The notes under the pieces were generated by a model. It made no database searches and had not been told where the DNA came from. It worked only from the letters and a program-made list of their open reading frames with translations. 64,000 bases of DNA, taken from assembly GCF_002251365.1 (NCBI RefSeq), contig NZ_NPJH01000006.1, forward strand, positions 40,895 to 104,894. The letters are read 5' to 3'. This DNA comes from Prevotella sp. P3-122 (GTDB taxonomy: Bacteria; Bacteroidota; Bacteroidia; Bacteroidales; Bacteroidaceae). The position numbers were made by a program, and so were the translations under genes. Below, piece after piece: positions 18,077-28,346 of this stretch. Each line of letters begins with the position of its first letter. Position 1 is the stretch's first letter.

Positions 18077-20218
18077 CTATTCTGCCAGTCCTCTGTTTTT
18101 GAGCAGGGCATCAATCTTGGGCTCAGCGCCTCGGAAGTTGCGGTACATAGTCATACCATCGTCGATGCCACCGGGAGTGAGGACGTATTTGCGGAAGCGG
18201 GATGCAACTTCCTGATTGAAGATGTCGCCTGTTTCCTTGAATGCCTCGAAGCCGTCGGCATCGAGAACCTCAGCCCAGAGGTAGCTGTAGTATCCGGCGG
18301 TATATCCTCCACCCATGGTGTGTGAGAAGTTCGTTATGCGATATCGGGGCTGTATCTGCCTGGGTATACCTCTTTGCCTCAGTTTCTCCTCCTCGAATTT
18401 CATCACGTCTAAGTCGTCGGGCACCTCAGTGAGCACGTGAAGGTCCATGTCGGAGTATGATGCTGCCAGATATTCCACAGTGGCAAATCCCTGTCCATAC
18501 TTGCTTGCGGCAATATATTTGTCGAGCAGTTCCTGTGGCAACTTCTCGCCCGTGACATAATGCTTGGCGTAGACGTCAAGCACCTGAGGCTCGAAGGCCC
18601 AATGCTCGTTTATCTGCGATGGCAGCTCCACAAAGTCACGCTCTACGTTTGCCACGCTGCTGTAGTGGACATCGCGCATAAAGCTGTGCAGGGCATGCCC
18701 GAACTCATGGAACATTGTCTCCACGTTGTCGATGGTCTGAAGAGCTGGCTTGTCAGCACTTGGCGGGGTCATGCTGCAAACGTTGACAACTACGGGCTCA
18801 ACCCTGTTGCCACCGTCGTACCGCTGTCCCCTGAACGATGTACACCATGCTCCGGCTCTCTTGCCGTCGCGTGGCATGTAGTCGCTATAGAATATGGCGA
18901 GTAGGGTGGAGTCGGCATCGTACACCTCCCATGCCTGTGCCGTGGGCTCATAGGCAGGAGCCTTATCAGTGATTTCCTTGAACGATACGCCATAGAGCTT
19001 GTTGGCAACGTAGAATACCCCTTTCAGTACGTTGTTTATCTCAAGATACTCCGATAGCTTACTCTCGTCAAAGTTGAACTTTGCCTTACGGGCACGTTCC
19101 AGATAGTATCGGTAGTCCCATCCCTCCGGCTCGCAGTCGAGTCCGTCTTTCTTCATCTCGGCGCGTATGTCTTCAAGCTCCTCGTTGGCTTTTGCTACGG
19201 CAGGCGTCCACACCTGGTCGAGCAGGGCATAGACAGCCTCTGGTGTCTTTGCCATGCGTGTGTCGAGAATTTGCGAGGCGCAGTTTTTGAAGCCCATAAG
19301 CTTTGCCCTTTCCAAGCGCAGCTTCACCAGTTTTGCACAGATTTCCTTGCTGTCGTAGTCGTTGCCCTGATTGCCACGGTTGCAATATGCCTGGTATATT
19401 TTTCGCCTCAGCTCCCTGTTGCTGCAATACTGCAGGACAGGATTGCACGATGCCCTCTGCATGTTGAACATCCATTTCCCCGTCTGCCCCTGTGCAGCAG
19501 CCATTGCCGCCGCCCTGTCGATATCAGACTGTGGAAGTCCCTGAAGGTCTTCAAGCTTGTCGACGGTGACGAAGGTGTTGTTGGTCTCATGGAGCAGGTT
19601 TTGTGAGAACTGCACCTGTAGGTCGGAGATCTCCAAATTCAGCTGGCGCAGTTTCTCCTTGTCCTCATCTGAGAGGTTCGCCCCGTTTCTCTCGAATCGT
19701 TTGTAGATGTTCTCCGTTACCTTCATCTCCTCTTTCGACAGCGTTGTTGAGTCGGCCTCGTCATATACGGCTTTCACCCTCTTGAAGAGCTTGTCGTTCA
19801 TGTATATGTCATCACTGTGTGCAGAGAGTATTGGCGACAGCTCCTTGTCAAGAGCCCGAAACTCAGGAGTGGAATTGCTGCTTGACAGTGGCCAGAACGT
19901 AGCAGACGCTCGGTTCAGAGCCTCGCCGCTGCGGTCGAGTGCGGCGATGGTGTTCTGAAACGTGGGCTTAGCCTTGTTTCCGGCTATGGTCTCCACATTT
20001 TTCTTCTGTTCATCCACACCTTCGAGTATTGCCTCTCGGTAGTCATCGACAGTCAGCTTGTCAAAAGACTCAATGCCGTGGATGTTCTTGCTTTTTTCCA
20101 GCAGCGCATTTGTGTGCCCTGCCTCACCTGCTGTTGTCATGTTGCTCTCTTGTGTCTTGCAGCCTCCTATAGTCAGTGTAGTTGCCATGAGTGCCGCAAC
20201 AGTAATCTTGCTGTTCAT
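18077..20218 (-). CDS. M3-family oligopeptidase/dipeptidyl carboxypeptidase (Dcp-like) lipoprotein
   Basis: A zinc metallopeptidase of about 713 residues that trims small peptides. The zinc site is MFHEFGHALHSFM (HExxH, near residue 500), with a downstream Glu in the conserved third-ligand region and YTAGYYSYLWAEVLDADGF near the C-terminus, typical of the Dcp/OpdA branch. The ATG at 20218 gives MNSKITVAALMATTLTIGGC, a lipoprotein signal; the frame extends 52 codons further upstream without signal-like sequence. The protein is probably periplasmic and membrane-anchored. Divergent from purL with a 272-bp spacer. Confidence 0.93.
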   Translation of the reverse strand: MNSKITVAALMATTLTIGGCKTQESNMTTAGEAGHTNALLEKSKNIHGIESFDKLTVDDYREAILEGVDEQKKNVETIAGNKAKPTFQNTIAALDRSGEALNRASATFWPLSSSNSTPEFRALDKELSPILSAHSDDIYMNDKLFKRVKAVYDEADSTTLSKEEMKVTENIYKRFERNGANLSDEDKEKLRQLNLEISDLQVQFSQNLLHETNNTFVTVDKLEDLQGLPQSDIDRAAAMAAAQGQTGKWMFNMQRASCNPVLQYCSNRELRRKIYQAYCNRGNQGNDYDSKEICAKLVKLRLERAKLMGFKNCASQILDTRMAKTPEAVYALLDQVWTPAVAKANEELEDIRAEMKKDGLDCEPEGWDYRYYLERARKAKFNFDESKLSEYLEINNVLKGVFYVANKLYGVSFKEITDKAPAYEPTAQAWEVYDADSTLLAIFYSDYMPRDGKRAGAWCTSFRGQRYDGGNRVEPVVVNVCSMTPPSADKPALQTIDNVETMFHEFGHALHSFMRDVHYSSVANVERDFVELPSQINEHWAFEPQVLDVYAKHYVTGEKLPQELLDKYIAASKYGQGFATVEYLAASYSDMDLHVLTEVPDDLDVMKFEEEKLRQRGIPRQIQPRYRITNFSHTMGGGYTAGYYSYLWAEVLDADGFEAFKETGDIFNQEVASRFRKYVLTPGGIDDGMTMYRNFRGAEPKIDALLKNRGLAE

Positions 20219-20351
20219 AGAAATATCTGTTTTGTTTGCAAATATAAACATTTCTGTCTGATTATGCAAGCAATAATCAAAGTTTCGCTTATTGTGGCTT
20301 TGTACGACGGTGTGGCAGTTGCCGTCAATAAGCACAAAATCTGTTTTTTGT

Positions 20352-20382
20352 TTTGTTATTCCACTTGATTGCATTACCTTTG
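20352..20382 (+). promoter_or_regulatory. Bacteroidota-type promoter of purL
   Basis: TTTG ends at 20355 and TACCTTTG spans 20375-20382, with exactly 19 nt between them, a textbook match to the phylum consensus. The predicted leader to the purL ATG at 20491 is about 100 nt; no known riboswitch was recognised in it. Confidence 0.72.
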
Positions 20383-20490
20383 CAGTGGCAAATAGAGATT
20401 GTAATGTATGTGCGTGCGCGCATCTGCCGTTCTCTGCTGCCAGTTATAGAGAATAATTAGTTTAGTTACCGAATAAAAAAAGACTTTTTT

Positions 20491-23400
20491 ATGATTTTGT
20501 TCTTTAAGACTTCCCAGGAGAATGTTATTGCGGCTGAGATCAATCACCAGCCCAGCCAAGACGAGGTCAACGAGCTTTGCTGGCTTTTTGGCGATGCAGA
20601 GTGTCTGGACTCCGACACCCTCGGAGGCTACTTCGTAGGCCCACGACGTGAGATGATTACCCCATGGAGTACAAATGCCGTTGAGATTACCCAGAACATG
20701 GGACTTGCTGGTGTTACACGTATAGAGGAGTACTTCCCCGTTGGCTCAAAGGATGCTGACCATGACCCCATGCTCCAGCGAATGTACGATGGCCTCGACC
20801 AGACGGTCTTCACCGTCAGCCATACTCCTGAGCCCATCAAGTTTGTAGACAATCTGGAGAAGTTCAACGAGGAGGAGGGACTTGCCCTGTCGCCAGAGGA
20901 GATAGAGTATCTCCACAACATGGAGAAACAGAACGGACGTCCGCTCACCGACTCCGAGATATTCGGTTTCGCACAGATTAACTCCGAGCATTGCCGTCAC
21001 AAGATATTCGGTGGCACATTCATAATCGATGGACAGGAGAAGGAAAGTTCCCTCTTCGCCCTCATCAAGAAGACCACCCAGCAGCATCCCGGAAAGATAT
21101 TGTCTGCCTACAAGGACAATGTGGCCTTTGCCCAAGGTCCCGTCATTGAGCAGTTTGCTCCCGCCGACCAGTCAACTGCCGACTGGTTCAAGGTGAAGGA
21201 CATAGAGAGCGTCATCTCTCTCAAGGCCGAGACCCACAACTTCCCAACCACGGTAGAGCCTTTCAATGGTGCGGCTACCGGTACAGGTGGTGAGATACGC
21301 GACCGTATGGGTGGCGGCGTAGGTTCTTGGCCTATAGCAGGAACAGCTGTATACATGACAGCCTATCCGCGTCTGACAGACGACAATGGCCATGCCGACA
21401 GCTCACGCGACTGGGAGGACATACTGCCCGTAAGGAAGTGGCTGTACCAGAGCCCTGAGCAGATTCTTATCAAGGCCTCGAATGGCGCCAGCGACTTCGG
21501 CAACAAGTTTGGCCAGCCACTCATCACAGGTTCGCTGCTCACTTTCGAACATCAGGAGAACAACGAGAAATATGCCTACGACAAGGTAATCATGCTTGCA
21601 GGTGGTGTTGGCTATGGCACAAAGCGCGACTGCCTGAAGAAAGAACCGCAGAAGGGCAACAAGGTTGTCGTTGTCGGCGGTGACAACTACCGTATCGGTC
21701 TTGGTGGTGGCTCGGTGTCGTCGGTAGACACAGGCCGTTACAGCAACGGCATAGAGCTCAACGCCGTGCAGCGTGCCAACCCGGAGATGCAGAAGCGTGC
21801 CTACAACCTTGTGAGAGCACTGGTTGAGGAGGATAACAATCCGGTAGTGAGCATCCACGACCATGGCTCGGCAGGCCACCTTAACTGTCTGTCGGAGCTT
21901 GTCGAGGAGTGCGGAGGCTCGATAGATATGTCAAAGCTGCCGATTGGTGACAAGACGCTGAGCGCGAAGGAGATTATCGCCAACGAGTCGCAGGAGCGCA
22001 TGGGACTGCTCATTGACGAGAAGCACCTTGAGCATGTGCAGAAGATTGCCGAGCGCGAGCGCGCCCCGATGTATGTTGTAGGCGAGACAACCGGCGATGC
22101 CCACTTCAGCTTCGTACAGTCTGATGGCAAGAAGCCTTTCGACCTTGACGTGGCTCAGATGTTTGGACATTCTCCCAAGACGGTGATGGTGGACGAGACT
22201 GTAGAGAGAAAATACGAGGATGTCACCTACAGCCTCGACGAGATAGATGCCTATGCAGAACGTATGCTTCAGCTGGAGGCTGTAGCATGCAAGGACTGGC
22301 TCACCAATAAGGTTGACCGCTCCGTTACGGGCAAGGTGGCACGCCAGCAATGTCAGGGACAGCTGCAGCTGCCGTTGAGCGACTGTGGTGTGGTGGCTCT
22401 CGACTACCGTGGCCGCAAGGGTATCGCAACAGCTCTCGGACATGCGCCACAGGCTGGACTCGCAAGTCCAGAGGCAGGCAGCGTGCTCTCTGTGGCAGAG
22501 TCACTGACCAACATCGTATGGGCACCGATGGCAACCGATGCCAACAATCCCTCGCCAATTGAGAATATCAGTCTTTCGGCTAACTGGATGTGGCCTTGCC
22601 GCTCACAGAAGGGCGAGGATGCGCGTCTCTATGCTGCCGTTGAGGCTCTGAGCGACTTCTGCTGCGCCATTGGAGTAAATGTTCCTACAGGAAAAGACTC
22701 GCTGTCACTGTCGCAGCAATATCCCGATGGTGAGAAGATAGTTTCTCCCGGTACTGTGATTGTGTCAAGTGGCGGTGAGGTTGAGGACATCAGGAAAGTG
22801 GTTTCTCCAGTCATCGTCAATGACAAGAATTCAAGCCTTTACCATATAGACTTCAGCTTCGACGAGCAGCGTCTTGGCGGTTCTGCATTCGCTCAGAGTC
22901 TCGGCAAGGTTGGTAGCGATGTACCTACCGTCAAGAACCCTGAGTATTTTGCCGACTGCTTCAATGCCATTCAGGAGCTTATCCGCCGCGGGTGGATAAT
23001 GGCCGGACATGACATCTCTGCCGGTGGTCTGCTGACAACCCTCCTTGAGATGACTTTCGCCAATACCAAGGGCGGCCTGAACATCAACCTTCACGACCTT
23101 GCAGGTGATGATGTCGTAAAGAACCTCATGGCTGAGAACCCCGGTGTTGTCATTCAGGTTTCCGACGAGCACAAGAATGACCTTAGGGAGTATCTTGAGG
23201 ACAACGGCATCGGCTATGCCAAGATAGGCTATCCTGTTACGGACGGACGCACCCTGAAGGTTGTCAAGGGCGAGTGGAGCCATAGCTTCGACATAGATGC
23301 TCTTCGCGACAAGTGGTATAAGACCTCTTATCTTCTCGACCGCAAGCAGAGCATGAATGGCATGGCCAAGCAACGTGCCGAGAACTACAAGCACCAGCCT

Positions 23401-24231
23401 GTTGAGCTTAGCTATCCTGCCGCCTTCACGGGCAAGCTCTCACAATACGGCATCTCTGCAGACCGCAGGCAGCCCAGTGGTGTTAAGGCTGCCATCATCA
23501 GGGAAAAGGGTACCAATGGCGAGCGCGAGATGGCATACTCGCTCTATCTGGCAGGCTTCGACGTGAAGGATGTCATGATGACCGACCTTATCAATGGCCG
23601 CGAGACGCTTGAGGACATTAATATGATAGTATTCTGTGGCGGTTTCTCCAACTCTGACGTTCTTGGCTCAGCCAAGGGATGGGCAGGAGCATTCCTCTAT
23701 AATCCTAAAGCCAAGGAGGCACTCGACAAGTTCTATGCCCGTGAGGATACGTTGTCACTTGGTATCTGCAACGGATGCCAGCTGATGGTAGAGCTAAATC
23801 TCATCAATCCAGAGCACGAGCATCGCGCACACCTGCTCCACAACCGCTCGCACAAGTTTGAGAGTGCATACCTCTCGTTGGCCATACCTCAGAACAGCAG
23901 CGTGCTCTTCGGCTCGCTTAGCGGCAGCAAGCTTGGTCTGTGGGTAGCCCATGGAGAGGGACGTTTCGAACTGCCCGAGACAGAGGATAAGTACAATGTG
24001 GTTGCCAAATACAACTACAGCAGTTATCCCGGCAACCCCAACGGCTCCGACTATAACGTTGCGGGCATCTGCTCCGCCGACGGCCGTCACCTGGCAATGA
24101 TGCCACACCTTGAGCGTGCCATCTTCCCATGGCAGCTTGGATGGCAGGAGGCATCACACCGCAACGACGAGGTGACTCCGTGGATAGAGGCCTTCGTCAA
24201 TGCACGTAAGTGGATTGAGGACAGGAAGTAG
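20491..24231 (+). CDS. purL: Phosphoribosylformylglycinamidine synthase (single-chain)
   Basis: 1246 residues, the long fused form in which synthetase and glutaminase are one chain. It makes FGAM from FGAR, glutamine and ATP in purine synthesis. Seen: the N-terminal PurS-like part; the FGAM-synthase core with INSEHCRHKIFGG (about 160-172) and ETHNFPTTVEPFNGAATGTG (about 248-267); a second AIRS-like half with VPTGKDSLSLSQQ (about 730); and a C-terminal class I amidotransferase with nucleophile Cys in SLGICNGCQLM (about 1090) and His/Glu in its last segment (AMMPHLERAIFP). The chromate transporter genes follow 20 bp after its stop. Confidence 0.97.
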   Translation: MILFFKTSQENVIAAEINHQPSQDEVNELCWLFGDAECLDSDTLGGYFVGPRREMITPWSTNAVEITQNMGLAGVTRIEEYFPVGSKDADHDPMLQRMYDGLDQTVFTVSHTPEPIKFVDNLEKFNEEEGLALSPEEIEYLHNMEKQNGRPLTDSEIFGFAQINSEHCRHKIFGGTFIIDGQEKESSLFALIKKTTQQHPGKILSAYKDNVAFAQGPVIEQFAPADQSTADWFKVKDIESVISLKAETHNFPTTVEPFNGAATGTGGEIRDRMGGGVGSWPIAGTAVYMTAYPRLTDDNGHADSSRDWEDILPVRKWLYQSPEQILIKASNGASDFGNKFGQPLITGSLLTFEHQENNEKYAYDKVIMLAGGVGYGTKRDCLKKEPQKGNKVVVVGGDNYRIGLGGGSVSSVDTGRYSNGIELNAVQRANPEMQKRAYNLVRALVEEDNNPVVSIHDHGSAGHLNCLSELVEECGGSIDMSKLPIGDKTLSAKEIIANESQERMGLLIDEKHLEHVQKIAERERAPMYVVGETTGDAHFSFVQSDGKKPFDLDVAQMFGHSPKTVMVDETVERKYEDVTYSLDEIDAYAERMLQLEAVACKDWLTNKVDRSVTGKVARQQCQGQLQLPLSDCGVVALDYRGRKGIATALGHAPQAGLASPEAGSVLSVAESLTNIVWAPMATDANNPSPIENISLSANWMWPCRSQKGEDARLYAAVEALSDFCCAIGVNVPTGKDSLSLSQQYPDGEKIVSPGTVIVSSGGEVEDIRKVVSPVIVNDKNSSLYHIDFSFDEQRLGGSAFAQSLGKVGSDVPTVKNPEYFADCFNAIQELIRRGWIMAGHDISAGGLLTTLLEMTFANTKGGLNINLHDLAGDDVVKNLMAENPGVVIQVSDEHKNDLREYLEDNGIGYAKIGYPVTDGRTLKVVKGEWSHSFDIDALRDKWYKTSYLLDRKQSMNGMAKQRAENYKHQPVELSYPAAFTGKLSQYGISADRRQPSGVKAAIIREKGTNGEREMAYSLYLAGFDVKDVMMTDLINGRETLEDINMIVFCGGFSNSDVLGSAKGWAGAFLYNPKAKEALDKFYAREDTLSLGICNGCQLMVELNLINPEHEHRAHLLHNRSHKFESAYLSLAIPQNSSVLFGSLSGSKLGLWVAHGEGRFELPETEDKYNVVAKYNYSSYPGNPNGSDYNVAGICSADGRHLAMMPHLERAIFPWQLGWQEASHRNDEVTPWIEAFVNARKWIEDRK

Positions 24232-24251
24232 GTACACTTACGGGTCTTACT

Positions 24252-24800
24252 ATGCAGAATCTCTATTTGACACTGTTCAAAACCTTCTTTAAGATTGGCG
24301 CATTCACCCTCGGGGGTGGATACGCCATGATACCTATTATAGAAGAGGAGGTGGTGAACAAGCACAAGTGGGCCACCCGTGAGGAGATGCTCGACCTTAT
24401 TGCCGTAGCGCAGAGCTGCCCGGGAGTCTTCGCTATCAACATCAGCACTTTTATTGGCTATAAGCTACGCAAGAAGCGCGGCGCATTGTGTACCACCCTT
24501 GGGACTGCTCTGCCCTCGTTCGTCATCATCCTTGTCATAGCCCTTTTCTTCCACCGTTTCATGGATGTGCCATGGGTAGCTGCTATGTTCCGTGGCATAC
24601 GCCCGGCCGTTGTTGCCCTCATTGCAGCCCCAACCTTCAATCTGGCCAAGAGTGCGCATATAGGATTGTACAACTGCTGGATACCCATAATCACAGCCTT
24701 GCTCATCGCAGCACTTGGTGTAAACCCTATATATATTATTGTGGTGGCGGGAGTGGCAGGCTATCTATATGGACAATTCATAAAACCGACAGAGCAGTAA
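24252..24800 (+). CDS. Chromate transporter half-subunit (CHR family, first)
   Basis: 182 residues with about six hydrophobic segments. The family motif FFKIGAFTLGGGYAMIPII is at about 11-29 and AQSCPGVFAINISTFIGYK at about 53-71. Short CHR proteins are encoded in pairs and assemble as heterodimers in the inner membrane, exporting chromate in known cases. It is 10 bp upstream of a second half-subunit, so the pair is functional by arrangement. The true substrate in an anaerobe is uncertain. Confidence 0.92.
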   Translation: MQNLYLTLFKTFFKIGAFTLGGGYAMIPIIEEEVVNKHKWATREEMLDLIAVAQSCPGVFAINISTFIGYKLRKKRGALCTTLGTALPSFVIILVIALFFHRFMDVPWVAAMFRGIRPAVVALIAAPTFNLAKSAHIGLYNCWIPIITALLIAALGVNPIYIIVVAGVAGYLYGQFIKPTEQ

Positions 24801-24810
24801 CAGAATATAT

Positions 24811-25386
24811 ATGATATTCCTCGAACTATTCTACACATTCTTCGTCATCGGCCTTTTCGGCTTTGGAGGCGGATATGGTATGCTGTCGCTCATACAGACG
24901 CAGACGGTTTCCATACACCATTGGCTTACAACGGCAGAGTTCACAAATATTGTGGCCATATCGCAGATGACACCTGGCCCCATAGGCATCAACTCAGCAA
25001 CATATTGCGGATATGCCGCGGTGCATAATGCCGGATATGGCGAGGCCATGGCTGTTCTTGGCTCTGCTACTGCCACCTTCGCCCTGGTGCTGCCCTCGTT
25101 CGTGCTAATGGTTCTCATCAGCAAGATGTTCATGCGCTATATGAATACGCCTGCCGTACAGAGCATATTCCTCGGACTGCGCCCGACGGTAGTGGGGTTG
25201 CTTGCTGCTGCTGCCTTGATGCTTATGAACCGTGAGAACTTTGGCTCCATGTATGATAGTCCATGGCAGTTCTTTATCAGCATTGCCCTGTTTGTATCCA
25301 CCTTCGTGGGTACCTATTATATAAAGATAAACCCCATAAAAATGATTTGCTATGCTGCGTTTGCTGGTCTTGTTCTGCTTTATTGA
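24811..25386 (+). CDS. Chromate transporter half-subunit (CHR family, second)
   Basis: 191 residues with the matching motifs FFVIGLFGFGGGYGMLSLI (about 10-28) and SQMTPGPIGINSATYCGY (about 52-69), and several membrane helices after them. It pairs with the preceding CHR half. Its last 35 bases overlap the start of the GH43 gene in another frame, so the glycosidase is probably translated from the same message. Confidence 0.92.
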   Translation: MIFLELFYTFFVIGLFGFGGGYGMLSLIQTQTVSIHHWLTTAEFTNIVAISQMTPGPIGINSATYCGYAAVHNAGYGEAMAVLGSATATFALVLPSFVLMVLISKMFMRYMNTPAVQSIFLGLRPTVVGLLAAAALMLMNRENFGSMYDSPWQFFISIALFVSTFVGTYYIKINPIKMICYAAFAGLVLLY

Positions 25387-26371
25387 GATGGGCGTCACTA
25401 CTATGACAGCCCAAGGACGTACCCGACGTCCTATGACGGAGTTCACTACCGACACCGCCATGGTCCACGACCCCGTCATGGCCTACGAGGATGGCGTATA
25501 TTATATGTTCTCTACGGGTATGGGCATTCAGCTTATGACATCTTCCGACCGCCGCTCATGGACATTCAAGCCGGACGGCGTCATGGGACGCGAAGGCATC
25601 CCTGCATGGACTCATGATAGTGTTCCTGGCTTCCGCAACCACGTGTGGGCACCCGACATCTTCCGTTTCAACAACAGATGGTGGATAGCCTATAGCTGCT
25701 CGACATTCGGCAGGAACACCTCGGCCATAGGACTGATAAGCTCCCCCACCCTTGCCACACCTCAGTGGACTGATGAGGGATGTGTCATTACCAGCAGGCA
25801 GGACCGCAACAACTGGAATGCCATTGATGCCAACATCTGTGCTGATGCCGATGGACGGCCATGGATGACATTTGGAAGCTTTTGGGACGGCATACAGATT
25901 ATACCTCTTGACAGCACCATGCACGCTGTCGGCAGTCCAAGGACAATAGCACGCAGATGGGGTGACAACCTCCCTCATGGCGGCAACCCCACTTCCGAAT
26001 ACGCTGGCGAGAACGCCATAGAGGCACCGTTCATATTCCATAAGGACGGCTGGTACTACCTGTTCGTCAGCTGGGACTATTGCTGCCGTGGCGAGAAGAG
26101 CACATACCGTGTGGCCGTAGGACGGAGCCGCAAGATTACCGGGCCATATCTCGACCGCAATGGCAAGGATATGTCTACAGGTGGAGGAACACCGTTCTTT
26201 GGTGGCGATGGGGTATCGCTGCAGGCTGCCGGACATTGTGCCGCATACTCCTTCCCTGATGGTGACATCTTCATATGCCATGGCTACAGCGTGGCACACG
26301 ATGGCGCGGCAATATTAGTGCAGAGAAAAATCAGCTGGACTGACGATGGATGGCCGACTGTAGAGCCATAG
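25352..26371 (+). CDS. Secreted GH43 glycoside hydrolase (arabinanase/arabinosidase type)
   Basis: 339 residues with a signal peptide MLRLLVLFCFIEMGVTTMTA cleaved before QG. The five-bladed propeller family has three acidic catalytic positions: Asp in HDPVMAYEDGVYYMF (about 41-55), Asp in WNAIDANICADADGRPW (about 149-165) and Glu in ENAIEAPFIFHKDGWYY (about 215-231). All are present. The sequence is closest in feel to endo-1,5-alpha-L-arabinanase-like members; activity on arabinan side chains of pectin is a family-level expectation. It overlaps the CHR gene, an odd partner, and no SusC/SusD pair is nearby. Confidence 0.9.
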   Translation: MLRLLVLFCFIEMGVTTMTAQGRTRRPMTEFTTDTAMVHDPVMAYEDGVYYMFSTGMGIQLMTSSDRRSWTFKPDGVMGREGIPAWTHDSVPGFRNHVWAPDIFRFNNRWWIAYSCSTFGRNTSAIGLISSPTLATPQWTDEGCVITSRQDRNNWNAIDANICADADGRPWMTFGSFWDGIQIIPLDSTMHAVGSPRTIARRWGDNLPHGGNPTSEYAGENAIEAPFIFHKDGWYYLFVSWDYCCRGEKSTYRVAVGRSRKITGPYLDRNGKDMSTGGGTPFFGGDGVSLQAAGHCAAYSFPDGDIFICHGYSVAHDGAAILVQRKISWTDDGWPTVEP

Positions 26372-26398
26372 TTTTTTATCACAATAATCATAGCATAT

Positions 26399-26977
26399 AT
26401 GACTATCGTTGAAATATTTTTGCTGGCAGTAGCCCTTGCCATGGACTGCTTCACCGTCTCGATAGTGTTCGGTGTGCTGCTCCGTCGTTATGATTGGCGC
26501 ACCATTCTCACCACAGCCTTCCTCTTCGGACTCTTTCAGGCACTGATGCCATTGGCGGGCTGGCTATGTACGGCAAAATTGAGCTCGTATGTTGAGAGCG
26601 TCGACCACTGGGTGGCATTTGGCCTACTGTCCTTTCTTGGTGGAAGAATGATAGTAGAGTCGTTCAAGGATGATGACGCCGACCACCATTTCAATCCCCG
26701 TAGTCTGAAAACGCAGCTGACCTTTGCCGTAGCAACGAGCATCGACGCACTCGCCGTGGGCATCTCTCTGGCTTGCCTCGGCTATACATCCATGTCCACG
26801 CTTGTCATGCCTCTTGTCGTCATCGGTGTTGTATCTCTTGTTTTCAGCATCACAGGCAGCATCCTTGGCATACGCTTCGGAAAGGGCGTGGCAAAACGTA
26901 TGAAGCCTGAGCTTATCGGAGGCATAGTGCTTATAGCCATCGGTGTGAGAGTCCTCTTTGAGCATATCTTCGGATAA
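26399..26977 (+). CDS. mntP: Manganese efflux pump MntP
   Basis: 192 residues with six membrane helices in two similar halves. The conserved acidic membrane motifs LAVALAMDCFTVSIVFG (about 8-24) and FAVATSIDALAVGISLA (about 110-126) carry the Asp residues that handle Mn2+. The protein exports manganese across the inner membrane. It starts 27 bp after the GH43. I saw no yybP-ykoY manganese riboswitch in that short gap. Confidence 0.95.
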   Translation: MTIVEIFLLAVALAMDCFTVSIVFGVLLRRYDWRTILTTAFLFGLFQALMPLAGWLCTAKLSSYVESVDHWVAFGLLSFLGGRMIVESFKDDDADHHFNPRSLKTQLTFAVATSIDALAVGISLACLGYTSMSTLVMPLVVIGVVSLVFSITGSILGIRFGKGVAKRMKPELIGGIVLIAIGVRVLFEHIFG

Positions 26978-27020
26978 TCCCGCATGTATTATATATATTT
27001 TTATAAGACCATAATATAAT

Positions 27021-28307
27021 ATGATAAACCGTCTATTACAATTTCTGGATGCCTCTCCAGTCAATTTCTTGGCAGTAAGAAACATTGTTGCAGAACTCGA
27101 GCAGTCGGGCTACACACGTTTCGATGCCAGCGAGTCCCTTACCGATATTCAGCCGGGTAGTAAGTTTTTTGTGACGAAGAACGACTCGTCGGTGTATGCT
27201 TTCCGCATAGGCAGTAAGCCACTTGCCGAAGCAGGCTTCCGCATGATATGTGCCCACTGCGATTCTCCTACGTTCCGTATAAAGCCCAATGCAGAGATGC
27301 TCTGCGAGGGTGGTATCGTGAAACTCAATACCGAGGTGTATGGTGGTCCTATAATGTCGACATGGTTTGACCGTCCGCTAACACTTGCCGGTCGTGTGAT
27401 AACAAGGGGTGACAGCCCCATGGAGCCCCGCACATTGCTCATGCATGTACGCAGGCCTCTTCTGCAGATAAGCAATCTTGCCATACATTTCAACCGTCAG
27501 GTGAACGACGGGGTAAAGCTAAGCCGTCAGAAAGACATGCTTCCTCTGCTGGGTATGGTGACAGACCAGCTGGAGAAGGGCAATATGCTCATTGGTGTCA
27601 TTTGTGATGAGCTTGGCATAAGTAAGGAAGAGATTCTCGACTTCGACCTTTATCTTGCTGATGCTACACCAGCCTGCCTCTTCGGAGTGCATGACGAGTT
27701 TATTTCATCAGGCCGTCTCGATGACCTGTCGATGTGCTACGCTGGTCTTGAGGCACTAACGGGAACACCGGATGGCGAGGTAACGAGCGTATTGGCCATC
27801 TTCGACAATGAGGAGACTGGCTCGCAGACCAAGCAGGGTGCAGGAAGTCCTTTCCTCTCGTCGCTGTTACGTCGGATAGCCTTAGCTCAGGGAGGAGGCG
27901 AGGAGGCATATTGGCGCTCGGTAGAGAAAGCCTTCATGGTCTCTGCTGACAACGCACACGCATGGCATCCCAACTATAGCGAGAAGTATGACCCGACGAA
28001 CCATCCCGTTCTTGGTGGTGGCCCTGTAATAAAGTTCAACGCTGCACAGAAATATGCCAGCGATGCCGTGTCGGCGGCAGTATTCTCAGAGATATGCCGT
28101 AAGGCTGGAGTGCCATGCCAGCGGTTCGTCAACCATAGCGATGTGGCAGGTGGAAGCACCCTTGGCAACATTCTTGCCTCGTCAATACCTCTTCGGGGCG
28201 TAGACATGGGCAACGCTATTCTTGCCATGCACAGCTGCCGCGAGACAGGCAGTGTGGCAGACCACGAATTCTGCGTAAAGGCATTTAAAACTTTCCTGAG
28301 CGAATAA
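27021..28307 (+). CDS. M18-family aminopeptidase
   Basis: 428 residues, full length. A cytoplasmic dinuclear zinc aminopeptidase that removes N-terminal residues, often acidic ones. Metal and catalytic motifs are CAHCDSPTFRIKPN (about 79-92), FDNEETGSQTKQGAGSPF with the catalytic Glu pair (about 257-274), MVSADNAHAWHPNY (about 301-314) and a C-terminal NHSDVAGGSTLGNI with the last His ligand region. It follows mntP by 43 bp on the same strand. Confidence 0.94.
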   Translation: MINRLLQFLDASPVNFLAVRNIVAELEQSGYTRFDASESLTDIQPGSKFFVTKNDSSVYAFRIGSKPLAEAGFRMICAHCDSPTFRIKPNAEMLCEGGIVKLNTEVYGGPIMSTWFDRPLTLAGRVITRGDSPMEPRTLLMHVRRPLLQISNLAIHFNRQVNDGVKLSRQKDMLPLLGMVTDQLEKGNMLIGVICDELGISKEEILDFDLYLADATPACLFGVHDEFISSGRLDDLSMCYAGLEALTGTPDGEVTSVLAIFDNEETGSQTKQGAGSPFLSSLLRRIALAQGGGEEAYWRSVEKAFMVSADNAHAWHPNYSEKYDPTNHPVLGGGPVIKFNAAQKYASDAVSAAVFSEICRKAGVPCQRFVNHSDVAGGSTLGNILASSIPLRGVDMGNAILAMHSCRETGSVADHEFCVKAFKTFLSE

Positions 28308-28346
28308 GGGCAAGAGGGCTAAGGGCTAAGGGCCAAGGTCAAAGGA

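Noticed and set aside
20219..20374. Extended N-terminus of the M3 peptidase
   Set aside because: The first 52 codons would precede a clear lipoprotein signal and run into the purL promoter region.
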